From Periplaneta americana (taxonomy: Eukaryota; Arthropoda; Insecta; Blattodea; Blattidae): DNA of 64,000 bases. Under the pieces are notes generated by a model. The model saw only the letters and a list, made by a program, of their open reading frames with translations. It was not told the origin of the DNA and searched no databases. Numbering within the stretch: the stretch's first letter is position 1; each line of letters starts with the position of its first letter. Positions 20,068-30,789 of this stretch are shown piece after piece. A program made the position numbers and the translations under genes. Location of the stretch: assembly GCF_040183065.1 (NCBI RefSeq), contig NC_091119.1, positions 102,683,274 through 102,747,273 on the forward strand, written 5' to 3'.

Positions 20068-20155
20068 AGTGATGGTCGCACAACAGTATCATTGAAGCCT
20101 GTGCTAAAGTCACTCCAGAAATGCTACAAAATGTTAAGATACATAGACAATAGAG
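20068..20155 (+). pseudogene. Possible Tc1-like transposase C-terminal fragment
   Basis: One frame reads SHNSIIEACAKVTPEMLQNV before a stop at about 20152. The pattern I.EAC..VTPEMLQNV is common near the C-terminus of Tc1/mariner-superfamily transposases, following the LKN block that ends the remnant at about 19266. The 0.8 kb between may be an insertion or unrelated. Short and tentative. Confidence 0.3.
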
Positions 20156-20688
20156 TTGGGTCGATTCATTCACAAATCGTTCATTTGAACAACTAATAAT
20201 AAAGAATCGTTCCCATTCAATCTGAACTCCGTCTTCTCATCTTATAGTGGGGCATCTTTTGTTTTCGTTTCTGTAAGTTTAATGCTGTAATTGAGGGAGT
20301 ACCGTTCAAAATTTGCTAAATGCATAATTTTAGATCGAGAAAAATAAGAAAATAATATACCACAGTAAACATTATTAATAGCATTACCTTTTAATATAAG
20401 TTTGCAAATATATATAATTTTCTGTTACAACACAAATTGTTAATAGATCTGTTCAATTAGTTTAGCAGATAATGATCTTTTAATTGTACAATAAACTGGG
20501 TTTGCAGCAGAGTTTCTATAAAGCAAAAATAAAATAAATTTTACAACAGTAGGCTATGTTTTACTGAAATATACTGTAGTTAATTGTTATACTTTTTTCA
20601 TAAAACAATAGCTACCGGTACTATTTTTAACACAAGAAAGATCGTTCCGATCATTCTGACCAGTAAGTGTTCTTTAAGGCTTTACAAA

Positions 20689-20940
20689 TGAAGGGTACAC
20701 GGGAATAACTATCAAGGTCCATTTTAGAAAGTTTCGAGAAAAACGAATTTTAAAGTTTAAGTACTTAATACTTTGTTATGTGTGTATTTAATAGAAATTG
20801 ACGTAGTGGAATGTCAAGAACGATGATTTCTTATTACTAGCTAGACCGCATGTTAGTACTTCCTTTCCACTATAAGATAACATTATTAACTCAATTTCGA
20901 TTTTTGATGGACCTTGATCGTTTTTCCCGTGTACCCTTCA
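20689..20940. mobile_element. MITE with 34-bp terminal inverted repeats
   Basis: 20689-20722 ('tgaagggtacacggga...' to 'atcaaggtccat') and 20907-20940 are reverse complements with two mismatches. The 252-bp unit has no coding capacity. A target duplication is not evident, so the superfamily is open. Confidence 0.6.
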
Positions 20941-21100
20941 AATCGCACGGGATTTTATTTATGGATTTGATTACTTTTATACAATTTTCGTTTTTAAACT
21001 TAAAATGAAATCTCTAACACGAATTTTGAAGGGATTTATCAATGTTTTTAAATGTAATTGACGCGACAGTTCATTTTGATCGGTAAGAGCTACTGTTGTT

Positions 21101-21409
21101 TTTTTTTTTTCTTTGTTGGTAATTCTACAGAATCTATTAATGCTTCATGGTTGTGCTGGCTGATGGAGTTACTTTTCAAAAATGTGATGCTGAAACGTGT
21201 GTTCAGGTTACTGCCCAGTGACAGTCCTGATGTATTTTATGTTTTTGATAATTGGCTAATTAATATTAACCTGGCACACACACAATCACACTCACATTCA
21301 TACAAATTTCTTCTTCAAGGAAAATTCACTGAGGTCCAAGCCCGGGAATCGAACCGGGACCTCCAGATCTGGAAGCCAGCATGGTGATCAACAGACCACG
21401 GAGGCAGTC
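21101..21409 (-). repeat. tRNA-derived SINE, second copy
   Basis: Same family as 14672-15012: minus strand 'ctgcctccgtggtctgttga', B box 'ggtcccggttcgattcccgg', the shared body and a poly(A) tail (poly-T at 21098-21110). It is flanked by 'actgttgtt' at 21092-21100 and 21410-21418. It lacks about 30 bp of the body relative to the first copy. Confidence 0.85.
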
Positions 21410-21575
21410 ACTGTTGTTGTAATGTCTAAATATGTAATAATGAGATTATTCAATTTTTCCTAGTTTTATTTTGTATAAATAAACAAATAAGTAAATAAAT
21501 GGAAGATATGAAAGAAACAAAAAAAAACAAATAAACAAATACATAAATAAAAAAATAAATAAATAATTAAATAAT

Positions 21576-21610
21576 TGAGTGAGTGAGTGAGTGAGTGAGT
21601 GAGTGAGTGA
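21576..21610. repeat. (GAGT)n microsatellite
   Basis: About nine units of gagt, preceded by an A-rich (AAAT/AAAC)n stretch from 21478. Confidence 0.9.
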
Positions 21611-23457
21611 ACAAACCCAATGTTGGAATAAGTGCATGTAAAACATGTTTATTTCAGTTACAGAAAATATGTTTTCTTCATCGATTAATAACACTGCAGA
21701 AAGACTTTCTTAAAACATGCATTCTTATTTGTCATTGCATTGGATACATTCTGATACAGGGTATTGCTACTATCTTCATATATTACGCAAGTTTTGCAGC
21801 GGAGCCTAACACTTATACAGCTTTTTATGTGGGAGTATGATAGAATTTGATCCATAGTTAGTACATTTAGTAAAGTATGTCCCAGAATGCAGATAAGCCT
21901 CAGGCTGCAGTTTAAACCTTCGGGTCCCTCCTGCGTACAAGAGAAAAAAGTCCCAGAATACCTGATATGGTACATAATTCAATTTCATCGAAAAGTACAT
22001 TAAGCAGATTTCGAACTAGACGCTCTCAATTTTTCTTGTCCGTTCTGGATAATTTTTTCATTTTCCCACTCCTACTATAGTAAATATATTGTTATTGCAC
22101 TGATTCTAAGGAAGGAAGTCTATTATTTATCGTCACTTCCTTGGTGTCTATAAGCAACAGGAAGTAAGTAGGTCTAATTTACTTTTCTGTGGAGGTGATA
22201 CTTTCATTCATTCTTCTGCCGACAACTGAAATTTACAGAAAAAATTGCAATTATCACATTTATTAATATTGGTCGAAACATTTACATGAATATTATTATT
22301 AACAGCTAATAGACCAAGTTATGTCATTCATTCATTCAATCATTCATTCTTGTGCTGACGACTGAAATTAATGTAAACATTACAATTATAGCAGTTATTA
22401 ATATTAGGGCAAAATTTCGATGAATATAATCAGGATTTATTTCTTTGCTTATTTCAAAGTCCTTTTTCACAGGTAACTGGATCCTTCATAATAACTGACC
22501 TGTTTCTCCACAAGGAACTCTCTTTCTTGTTACTCAAACTATCAGCTACATAACTTTCCGCAATTCTAGATGTCTCCATCCTCCATATCTCTTAAGTGCT
22601 AAAATATCCACACCTCTGTTTGCCAAGAACGTAGCTGAGTTCTTATAAATGAATGGCCTGTATACAGTTTAGGATTTTCCAAATTTAAAAAAGTTCCTAC
22701 CTTGTAGGAATTGTAGAAAGAGTGCTCCTCTCAACTTGATGTTTGTAACATTGTCCTTTGTTACATCGCATAAACAACCGCGAATTGTTATTCCCAATCT
22801 TTGACCTAATCATAATGTACTGTACTTGGTAACGATTTGTAAATCACAAACACCATTTTTACTAGAAGTAATTGTGAATCTACGGGACATATCATTTTTA
22901 GAATCCTCAATACTCACGATAATAACATTAGCATTCACCTCAACATCTTTCAGTCTCAATCATAACAATTCTTCACAGCCACATGCTCCACCAATTTCCA
23001 CAACTGCCATTCCTTTCACTAATAAGTATCTGTCATCAGGAGTATCTGTAAGGAATTCAAACACTAGATTTGTTCAGTTTGTACACGTTATTCTTTCGTC
23101 TCAACAAAGCTTTCAGTTTAGAGTAGCTATTTTGACATGTCAATATTATCTCCAGTAAAAAGATTTGCCTTTAACATGGAATATCCACACCAGGAACTAG
23201 CCGCTGAGTTTCCTATTTCTGACTTTTCAAAGAAATATGCTAATAAAGAAGTTTCACAAATAATCGTCTTCTTAACACTGCGCCATTCCTTAAACATCTT
23301 GTATGAATGTTCATATTGTTTTTTTTATTTCTGCGGCAATAAAAATTCACAAGCAGTTCTTTAAGCTTCTCCAACATCACCTAAAATCATTTTTAAAGAC
23401 TACAATACATTTTTAAAAATGCCTGCCACACTTCTTTATATATACACTGTTTTGCAA
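21611..23457. other. 1.8 kb without recognisable gene
   Basis: The frames at 21607-21840, 21685-21975, 22826-23158 and 23137-23364 have no family features I can name. Two related short stretches, 'ttcattcttctgccgac' near 22204 and 'cattcttgtgctgacgac' near 22344, each followed by 'tgaaattta/a' and 'attgcaattat/attacaattata', suggest a local duplication of about 140 bp. The region is in intron 1 of the proposed host gene. Confidence 0.4.
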
Positions 23458-23727
23458 CTTCAACAACTAACGGACTAGAAGGCTGGGGTTCGGGCGGTGA
23501 CAGAATTTTCTCATTATCAAACTTCCAGAACAGCCCCGAGGTTCAACCAGCTTCCTATCAAATTGAGTATCGGGTCTTTCCCGGGGGTAAAAGACAATCA
23601 GAGCATGGTGCCGATCACACCACATAATTCTAGTGCCGAGGTCAAGAAAGCATGGGCTCCACCTTCATGCTCCCAAAGTGTCTTCATGGCATGTGAAGTG
23701 GATACCATTTTTAAAACAACAATGTAA
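23458..23727. repeat. SINE-like interspersed repeat
   Basis: The stretch 'cagaacagccccgaggttca', 'gagtatcgggtctttcccgg' and 'gtgccgatcacaccacataa' matches a repeat I recognise as common in insect genomes, and a shorter copy lies at 44940-45035. The 76-codon frame over it (23497-23727) is not a gene. Confidence 0.55.
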
Positions 23728-24474
23728 TAAAACAAAAAAATAATATTCATTTTGTTAAATCTTTACCAGATTCTGAAAAACCTCAGATGTCAAACATTTT
23801 CAAACATGAATATTGAGTCATATTCTATTTAAAAAATATTTTTGGATACAGAAATATTCGTTGTGTTTTTACTAACATTTTCCATTCATATAGTCCAATA
23901 ATTCTTAACTCATGCATTTCTTTTAAACAGTTTTTTGTGTTTCCCCAAATATATATATACGCAATAAGGGGAAAATAAAGAATTGTACGCACATCAAAAA
24001 GCAATTCTATGATACTTTTCTCATGTTTCTAAATATGTGAATACACATAAATCAACTGAAAAATTGTATTAATTCTAAAATACACATCTCCCAAAATGCT
24101 GTTGTTCATGTCCAAATATGTGTTATTGCGAAATTCTGTGTAATCATGTAGTCAATATTGTATGTTAGACGTTATGGAAAGAAAAATATCTTAATTTCTA
24201 AAATATATGTCTCTCAGAATAGTATTCTTTATGTTACACAATGACTTCTCGCGAAATTATACTGTATCTTTCTCTATTCTGTACATAAAATAAAAAATTA
24301 TATAAGTAATATGACCTGAATTTGTGAGATAATAATAATTTCTGAAGTCATATTTTGAAAAAACCGGATATGATGTAAACAGGCATACAAGAGTAAAAAA
24401 TCTTACAATATAAATTTAATTATATGCATATAAGGAAGATTATAACAGAAAAATTAGCATCTTCTGGAGAAGAA
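23728..24474. other. No feature seen
   Basis: AT-rich sequence with a short (TA)n at 23950-23959; nothing coding. Confidence 0.4.
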
Positions 24475-24787
24475 TGAAATGTATGAAATGGACAGACAGA
24501 ATAAGAAATTAAGCTGTACGGAAAAGAATGATGCTGAAACTGATCAGAAAGAATGAAAGGAATTGGTTGGGTCACTGGCTGAGAAGAAACTGCCTACTGA
24601 AAGATGCACTGGAAGGAATGGTGAACGGGAGAAGAGTTTGGGCAGGAGAAGATATAATATGATAGACGTCATTAAGATATATGGATCATATGCGGAGACT
24701 AAGAGGAAGACTGAAAGTAGGAAAGATTGAAGAGAACTGAGTTTGCAGTGAAAGACCTGCCCTTGAGCAGAACACTAAATGAATACT
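24475..24787 (+). mobile_element. LINE-C 3' end fragment
   Basis: It encodes MKWTDRIRN-like, then MLKLIRKNERNWLGHWLRRN, CLLKDALEGMVNGRRVWAGE-like and the 'gcggagactaagaggaagac' block, ending 'cttgagcagaacactaaatgaa'. It is colinear with 40490-40848. There are several stops, and it is 5'-truncated. Confidence 0.7.
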
Positions 24788-25352
24788 GATTCTTTGTACG
24801 ACTGATAGTGAGATAAATTTTTGTTCAAGATGACACCCCAACAGGTTCAGACTGAAAACAAGGTAATCCTTATTTATCGTCAGCTGTCTCTGAAGTTCAA
24901 GTAAAAGCACATATAGACATAAAATTACGTAAAATTTATGTCAGCACAGCTTCAGATCAATGTACAGATCTTATAATTATTTTATATCTGTCTTTGTACA
25001 ACATCACATTTACAGTGGGAAGGAAAAGAGACTGCAGAGAGGTTGTAATGTTTTTTAATAGGCTAACGCCCAAGAATAAGACAAGCCACTTGAAATTTAA
25101 TGGTCACTGACAGGCAGAGATAAAATATAAGATCTGCAGAACATTGAGTCAACACTTAGTGGGCTTGTAGGTACCGAGGGATGTGTTTTTGTTTTGCTGA
25201 ACTTCAAGACAATGCTAACTCATTTAAAGCTTGTGTGACTATACCTTGCATATATTTTCGTTTAGTTTTACTTTGTGTATAGTTTGATTTCTTCCATTAT
25301 TTTATTTGTACTCCTGGTGGTGGGTGTGGAAGGGAAGTTCTGTTGGCCTTTA
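24788..25352. other. No feature seen
   Basis: Unassigned; the small frame at 24686-24910 (minus) is antisense to LINE-C. The TTA at 25350-25352 is the target duplication of the next element. Confidence 0.4.
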
Positions 25353-25700
25353 GGGGACACTCAACTATATTTTGAAACTTTTTTCTTATTTGACCAATCT
25401 TTTTCAAATTTGGAGAAAACGTTTAATATACACATGGAAAGTAACATGCAAAATCTCAGCTCATTAGATCCAATGCTTTTCAAAATAAAAAATATTTCAA
25501 TTTTTAATCAATCATTAATATGAAATATCACTTTTAATTATCATTTTTTATTTTTTGGCTTTGTGCATTTGACTGTGACTTCTCAATGAATAGGGGAAGA
25601 ATTCTGCGTATTGATTTAGTTCTGTCACGTAAATTAGTGTAGAAATTTAATTTTTCTTTTCTATGACACTTTTTCTCCAATTTTTAAGTTGAGTGTCCCC
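25353..25700. mobile_element. PIF/Harbinger-like MITE
   Basis: Ends 'ggggacactcaact' and 'agttgagtgtcccc' are perfect 14-bp inverted repeats, flanked by TTA on both sides (25350-25352 and 25701-25703). A 3-bp TTA/TAA duplication is typical of PIF/Harbinger and related elements. The 348-bp interior is AT-rich and non-coding; the frame 25275-25523 over it is spurious. Confidence 0.75.
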
Positions 25701-25889
25701 TTAAATACACCAGGAAATATATATATATATATATAAATTAAAAAAACAGTTGGATGTAAGGCCCTAATGAAATGTTTTCTTTTAGGCGTCTGATGTACAA
25801 CTGTTTTCATTTGAGTTGACCCTGACAGGCATTTGGCTAAGAAGTTTATTAATTCATGTAAGGAACGCTATGTAAAGATTCATCTTTAT

Positions 25890-26366
25890 TGACGGGAAAA
25901 GATTGGTAAAGGCAATTTATTCGTTTTGTTTGTCTATAGTTGAGTTTCCAAGATTTCTGAAAAGTTTAAACAGTTTACTTAAAAATGGAAGCTGTTTGGG
26001 ACTTCAAAGGTTGGCACTTCGCCAAGTTTGGTACTTCAGCGTTGGTAATCCTCCATTAGGAGGGCATCTACAAACATGATGATGGTGAGCTGTTGCGGTT
26101 AGAACATCAAGGACAATAAAGCACATTATTCTACAGTCCACGTGTGCTTTATTCAACAAGAAGAGCTACCAGGACTTTACAGAAGCAAAAAGGTGCTTTC
26201 AGCTAGTAGAGATGTACCTTCGTGGACAAGAAAACTTAGTAAAAGCAATTCGTTCTGGTTGTCTATAATTGAGTTAACGAGATTTCTGCGAAGTTTAACA
26301 ACCAGTTTAATGCAAAATAGAAGCAAAAAAGGAAAACTCAGACAACATAAGGTGCTTTCAGCTAGT
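25890..26366 (+). repeat. Diverged direct duplications (about 100 bp and 20 bp)
   Basis: 25890-25992 and 26223-26326 share an ordered set of blocks ('ggtaaaggcaatttattcgt'/'agtaaaagcaattcgttct', 'gtctatagttgagttt'/'gtctataattgagtt', 'agatttctgaaaagttt'/'gagatttctgcgaagttt'). A second pair, 'aaggtgctttcagctagta', occurs near 26190 and 26349. The meaning is unknown; the overlying frame at 26142-26375 may be chance. Confidence 0.55.
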
Positions 26367-26550
26367 ACAAATTAAAAGTTACATTATTTTGTTCTGTTAT
26401 AAAATAAAATGAATTACTGTACTAAAGGACACTAAAGGATTCCAGAATGGATATATTTTCGTTGAAATTATTGAATTTTCCAAAAATGTAAGCTTCGAAA
26501 ATAGAAATGGAACATACATCTTGATTACACAACTTTTAACACTATATCAC

Positions 26551-26833
26551 TTTGGAATATGTATTATATGTCTTTCTCATGTTAAATTTTATGGATGTGT
26601 AGAATTTCCATGCCTGTGTTGATGTCTCTGATATGCAGATCAACACACAACTCAATTTCAGAACACACACACTCTTTGACTCCACATTACACTACACAAA
26701 CACACCCCCACAGGAAACAAAATAAAAGGCGCCAAGACCAGCAACAACCAGTTCTGAAGATGGTCAATAGCAGGCCGAAACATGTTAACCAGGTACGGTA
26801 AATTTAACATGAAGACATATAATACATATTCCG
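26551..26833 (+). mobile_element. Short Penelope-like unit with inverted ends and a hammerhead-like motif
   Basis: 26551-26588 ('ggaatatgtattatatgtct' ...) and 26798-26833 ('taaatttaacatgaagacat' ...) are inverted repeats of about 35 bp with a small gap. Between them an ACAC-rich leader precedes a hammerhead-like fold (26740-26800). Inverted ends flanking such a ribozyme fit a Penelope-like LTR remnant or a small non-autonomous derivative. The frame at 26595-26801 reading LKMVNSRPKHV is an echo of the ribozyme sequence, not a gene. Confidence 0.5.
26740..26800 (+). ncRNA. Hammerhead-like ribozyme motif
   Basis: CTGAAGA (26754-26760), T, stem GGTC (26762-26765) with GGCC (26773-26776), then GAAA (26777-26780) and the palindrome ACATGT followed by TAAC. 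Stem I could form between ACC-A-GTT upstream and AAC-CA-GGT downstream, placing the cleavage site after ACATGTT. As in the other copies, an extra T sits before stem II. A palindromic stem III is known from dimeric hammerheads. Activity is untested. Confidence 0.4.
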
Positions 26834-26868
26834 AAGAAATGCAATGTTAATTATCAATTAGTTGTGTC

Positions 26869-27399
26869 ATGAGTAAGGGGCATCTCTCTAATCATTCATC
26901 ACTTAATGATACCATTAGAAGAGCATTAACATCATCAGGGGTTCCATCCATCTTAGAACCTTCCAGGATCAGCTGTTCAGATGGCAAAAGACCCGATGGT
27001 CTGATTCTAGTCTCATGGCATGTAGGCAAATCCTTAATTTGGGACTCCATATGTGTGGATACACTGGCCCCTTCTCATCTGTCTTCAACCTCTAAGACAC
27101 TAGGATCTGCAGCAGAAAGTACTGCTATCAGTAAACATCATAAATATAAACATTTTACAGATAATTATATTTTTATCCCTTTTGTGGTTAAAACATTTGG
27201 ATCATTGTGTAGTGAAGCCAAAGTTCTTATCTCCACCACAGACAGAAGTTTAGTCCTAGTCCAGCTTTTTGGGGATCATCGAAGCAGTCAATATCTATAT
27301 CAGCGCATTGGTATCGCCATTCAGTGTGGTAATGCAACAAGTATTCTTGCATCCTTCCCTAAGTCCTCTTATTTAGATGAAATTTTATTTTTTAATTAA
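26869..27399 (+). CDS. LINE-E C-terminal restriction-like nuclease domain fragment
   Basis: An uninterrupted 176-codon frame. GVPSILEPSRISCSDGKRPD is followed by GLILVSWHVGKSLIWDSICV and DTLAPSHLSSTSK. The pattern KRPDG...W..G..L.WD..CVDTLAPS is a recurrent C-terminal domain of invertebrate reverse-transcriptase proteins. The KRPD-X15-D spacing resembles the KPD-X12-14-D/E signature of restriction-like endonucleases in R2/R4/NeSL-type LINEs. The RT itself is absent, so this is a 5'-truncated element. The ATG is not a real start. The nuclease reading is inference. Confidence 0.6.
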   Translation: MSKGHLSNHSSLNDTIRRALTSSGVPSILEPSRISCSDGKRPDGLILVSWHVGKSLIWDSICVDTLAPSHLSSTSKTLGSAAESTAISKHHKYKHFTDNYIFIPFVVKTFGSLCSEAKVLISTTDRSLVLVQLFGDHRSSQYLYQRIGIAIQCGNATSILASFPKSSYLDEILFFN

Positions 27400-29442
27400 T
27401 CAATTTATATCAATACACCATATTTTATTTTATTATACTTTCATTCTGTATACAGAAAATTTATGTAATCAGTTAATTAATATGATTTATACCAGTATGA
27501 GGCAATATGTTGATTGTATATACCTCAAACTTAAGTTTCAAAAGTAGCAATATTATTTTTTGTGTAACTACAATTGAATTTTATTTTCATTTAAATAAAA
27601 TTATGTATTATCAACATTAGTTTTAGAAGTAATTACTAGGGAAATAGACATTTATTGGAATTATCCAATGTCGAATTAACCTATTTGTATTACGGTATAT
27701 TATAATTTCAAAAAGTTTCCAATCCACAGAATCTATATTTTCTATCAGTACTGGTACATTAATTAGCACATGACTGACATAATGTACTGTGATTAAAAAA
27801 AAAACGGTGAAATTTCAACTGCCTACTTTCACTTGTTCCAGAGAAAATGGGGACACATACAAAGAAATGTAACTTTTTTAAAACCAAATACACAAATGAA
27901 CACGTGGGAAGAACTATATTTCCTTAACTGCACATTAAGGTTCATCTCCTAGACCTAATTTAATATAATATTTAATCTTCCTCAATTTGGTGAGGTTGCC
28001 AAAGACAAAGAATGTTAAACAGTAACATTTAAGATGGCATTAAAATGTCTTACAAAAAAATTTGTTTACAACAAACTAAAATTTACAGTAGATAATATTT
28101 CACATAATGAAAATTTAGAGTAAAATAAAAAATACAGATAAAATAGAATGAGAAAATTCAATTTGAATTGAAATACAAGTGTTGCCGTAAAATCTGCAGA
28201 GAACCCTTCAAAGCTATCATAGAAATGATATGAAAATGCTGCCTACATAGTACAGAATGAAGTTTCTGGTAGAAAATTAATAAAAGAAGAGAAAGAAGAT
28301 CTCTAAGCCAAAGAGTTTTGAAGTTCATACTCTCGGAAAGAGTAAAGATTTGTTACTTTTATACTGATAAAAATCATCTAACATGAATGTAATACATAAC
28401 TGCATCATAAAATGTATGTTATATTAATTTCTTCAGAAAAGTTAAAGATATGCTTTAAATACAAAATATGGAAACAACAATATTTAAATTCCCTTGCAGC
28501 CAGTTGACTACATTTAAAATCAGGTCGAAAGTTCTCAACCCAATACTATCAATTTTCTTATCTACAGTTTCTACCCACTGATGCTAGTTCCATTTTTTCA
28601 TTCTCTATGGAATTCGCATTCATCACTAGATGCATAACAATGCCATCTTCAATAATGCAAATGATGTATTGGACCGCCATTATGGGTTTTGATTTCATTT
28701 AAAGTAAGCAAAGATAGCACTTTACGGAGAGTACGTGTATTGAGGAGCTCGGTTCGATTCCCATGGGACAACTAAGATAAACTTCTTCCTACTGAGGTAA
28801 GCTTTCTAAGTTATTGTATAATTCCTGCTTGAAAACTGCAACAATAAGTAGGGAATAAACACATTTACGTTTTGTAGCGTCAATGACGATTCTAGGATTA
28901 AATGTATATATTGGGGACTGATAATTAAGCCTCGATTGTCTAAAAACACTGCCGAACGTGAAATGCAATTTCAAAATTACTGAGGACAATGAGGTTTTAT
29001 GGTTTTCATACACTACATTGTTTTATGACCATCTTCCTTATTAATAAATACAAACAATATAAATCGTACAATGCTACACTTCTGAATGTTTGGAATTCTG
29101 TGAATCGTAAATTGTATTTAAATAGTATTTTAAATCTGGATTATACTGCAAAATGCAGGCCTACACAAAGTCACGGAAATAGGGATCAATAAGAACATGG
29201 AACATCAATAATAATAATTATCATTATTATATAATCGTAATATTACAAAATAAATATTAATAATTATTCATATAATTACTACTATTAATATCTAAAAATA
29301 AATATAATATTTATCAGTTCCATATTTGAATTCTCTGCGTATTTATCCATGAAAACAAATTACCGAAATAGGTTAAATGCAGAAATTTGTAGCCTCTTTA
29401 AAGAACATATTCAACCCACCCAACAGAACAATTACGTTCTAG
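27400..29442. other. 2 kb of AT-rich sequence, no gene seen
   Basis: No family match on either strand. Near 28749-28774 'gctcggttcgattcccatg' resembles a lone B box of a tRNA-derived repeat, without an A box. The frames at 28789-29013 and 28989-29192 are not recognisable. Confidence 0.4.
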
Positions 29443-29455
29443 ATTTTATATAATT

Positions 29456-29804
29456 TACTTACTTACTTACTTATGGCTTTTAACGAACCTGACATTCACT
29501 GTCGCCCTTCATCGGTCCCTTTCCTGAGCAAGATTAATCTAGTGTCTACAAACATATCCCACTTCCTTCAAATCCATTTTAATATCATCCTCCCATCTAC
29601 GTCTCGGCCTCCCCAAAGGTCTTTTTCTCTTCGGTCTCTATGCATTGTGGATTTTCCCATAAGTGCTACATGCCCTGCCCATCTCAAATGTATTGATTTA
29701 ATGTTCCTAATTATGTCAGGTGAAAAATACAATGCCTGTAGTTCCACGTCGTGTAACTTTCTCCATTCTCCTGTAACTTCATCCTTCTTAGCTCCAAATA
29801 TTTT
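29456..29804 (-). mobile_element. LINE-B 3' end fragment with 13-bp target duplication
   Basis: The (CTTA)n tail begins at 29456. The minus strand encodes the worn C-terminal domain back to KIFGAKKDEVTGEWRKLH. Perfect 13-bp repeats 'attttatataatt' flank it (29443-29455 and 29805-29817). It is a short 5'-truncated insertion with several substitutions. Confidence 0.85.
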
Positions 29805-30121
29805 ATTTTATATAATTACGTGTATTAATTATTATTAAAATTAAAATATATTAACATTTGTATTGTAAGGATTATTTGTTAATTTTTTTTTTATTCTTTT
29901 AAAGATCTTAGGAAAGTTCATAGTAGGCCTATGTACTGATTATAGTGAATGTGCACTTTAAACTAAATTGAAAATGTATTATTAACAGTTGAAGTTCATG
30001 TGTGACTTATACGACATTGGAAAAACTTAATAGACTTTGTTTGCAAAAAATATGCTAGGATATGTATTTTATGATTCAAAATCTTGTAGAAATGCAATTA
30101 TACATATATCAAGAGTTGTAG

Positions 30122-30167
<46 letters not shown>

Positions 30168-30500
30168 CTGTGGTGCTACAGCCCATGAAGGGTCTAGACC
30201 AACCAGCCGGCTGCTGGCCTCACACCCATATGCCAAAGCACAGGTGGACGATCAGAATGGAGGTATCATGTGGTTAGCACGATGATCCTCCCAGCCGTTA
30301 CAGCTGGCTTTCGCAACCGGATTTCATTACCTACCATAGCTCTCCAAGTGCATCACGATGCTGGGTGGGCACCAGTCCCATACACTGGCCGAAATTTCAT
30401 GAGAAAATTTCTTCCCCCATGAGGACTCGAACCAGCGTGCATTCAGTAATGCGAGTCCTAGGCAGGATGCCTTAGATCACGATGCCATGGTGCGGGACTG
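30122..30500 (-). repeat. tRNA-derived SINE with (TAA)n tail
   Basis: Minus strand: 'gcatcgtgatctaaggcatc' (A-box region), 'ctggttcgagtcctcatg' (B box), a conserved body including 'gaccaaccagccggctgctg' on the plus strand, and a (TAA)n tail at 30122-30167. A fragment of the same body in the other orientation is at 47331-47490. The 82-codon frame over it is spurious. Confidence 0.7.
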
Positions 30501-30789
30501 TACATATTATATTTTGAAAAATTTACATCACACATGAGGTAAGATAATTATAATATTTTTCATAGTGTGATTTACACGACAATAAAAGACAAGGAGAATG
30601 CATTCCATACTATAATTTCACAATTTCTGCTCTTTTATTTGCATGAAAATTATGAGAGGTGGATAGGATTTTCAGCAATGATAAAATGAATTGCAACGGC
30701 AAGGAAATTAAATTTTGAAATTATTTTACCGCCTATCCCTCAAAATATATTGTGACTTACATGACTTGTCAAGGTACTTACAAGCATAA

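Noticed and set aside
20150..20240. hAT-like MITE start 'gagttgggtcgattcattca'
   Set aside because: The stretch resembles hAT ends, but I found no matching inverted end within 2 kb.
26595..26801. 68-codon frame ending LKMVNSRPKHVNQVR
   Set aside because: The residues are the translated hammerhead-like motif; this echo recurs in Penelope-type repeats and is not a gene.
28749..28774. SINE from a lone B box 'ggttcgattcccatg'
   Set aside because: No A box, body or tail next to it.
30037..30285. 82-codon frame with poly-isoleucine
   Set aside because: It is the (TAA)n tail and body of the SINE.
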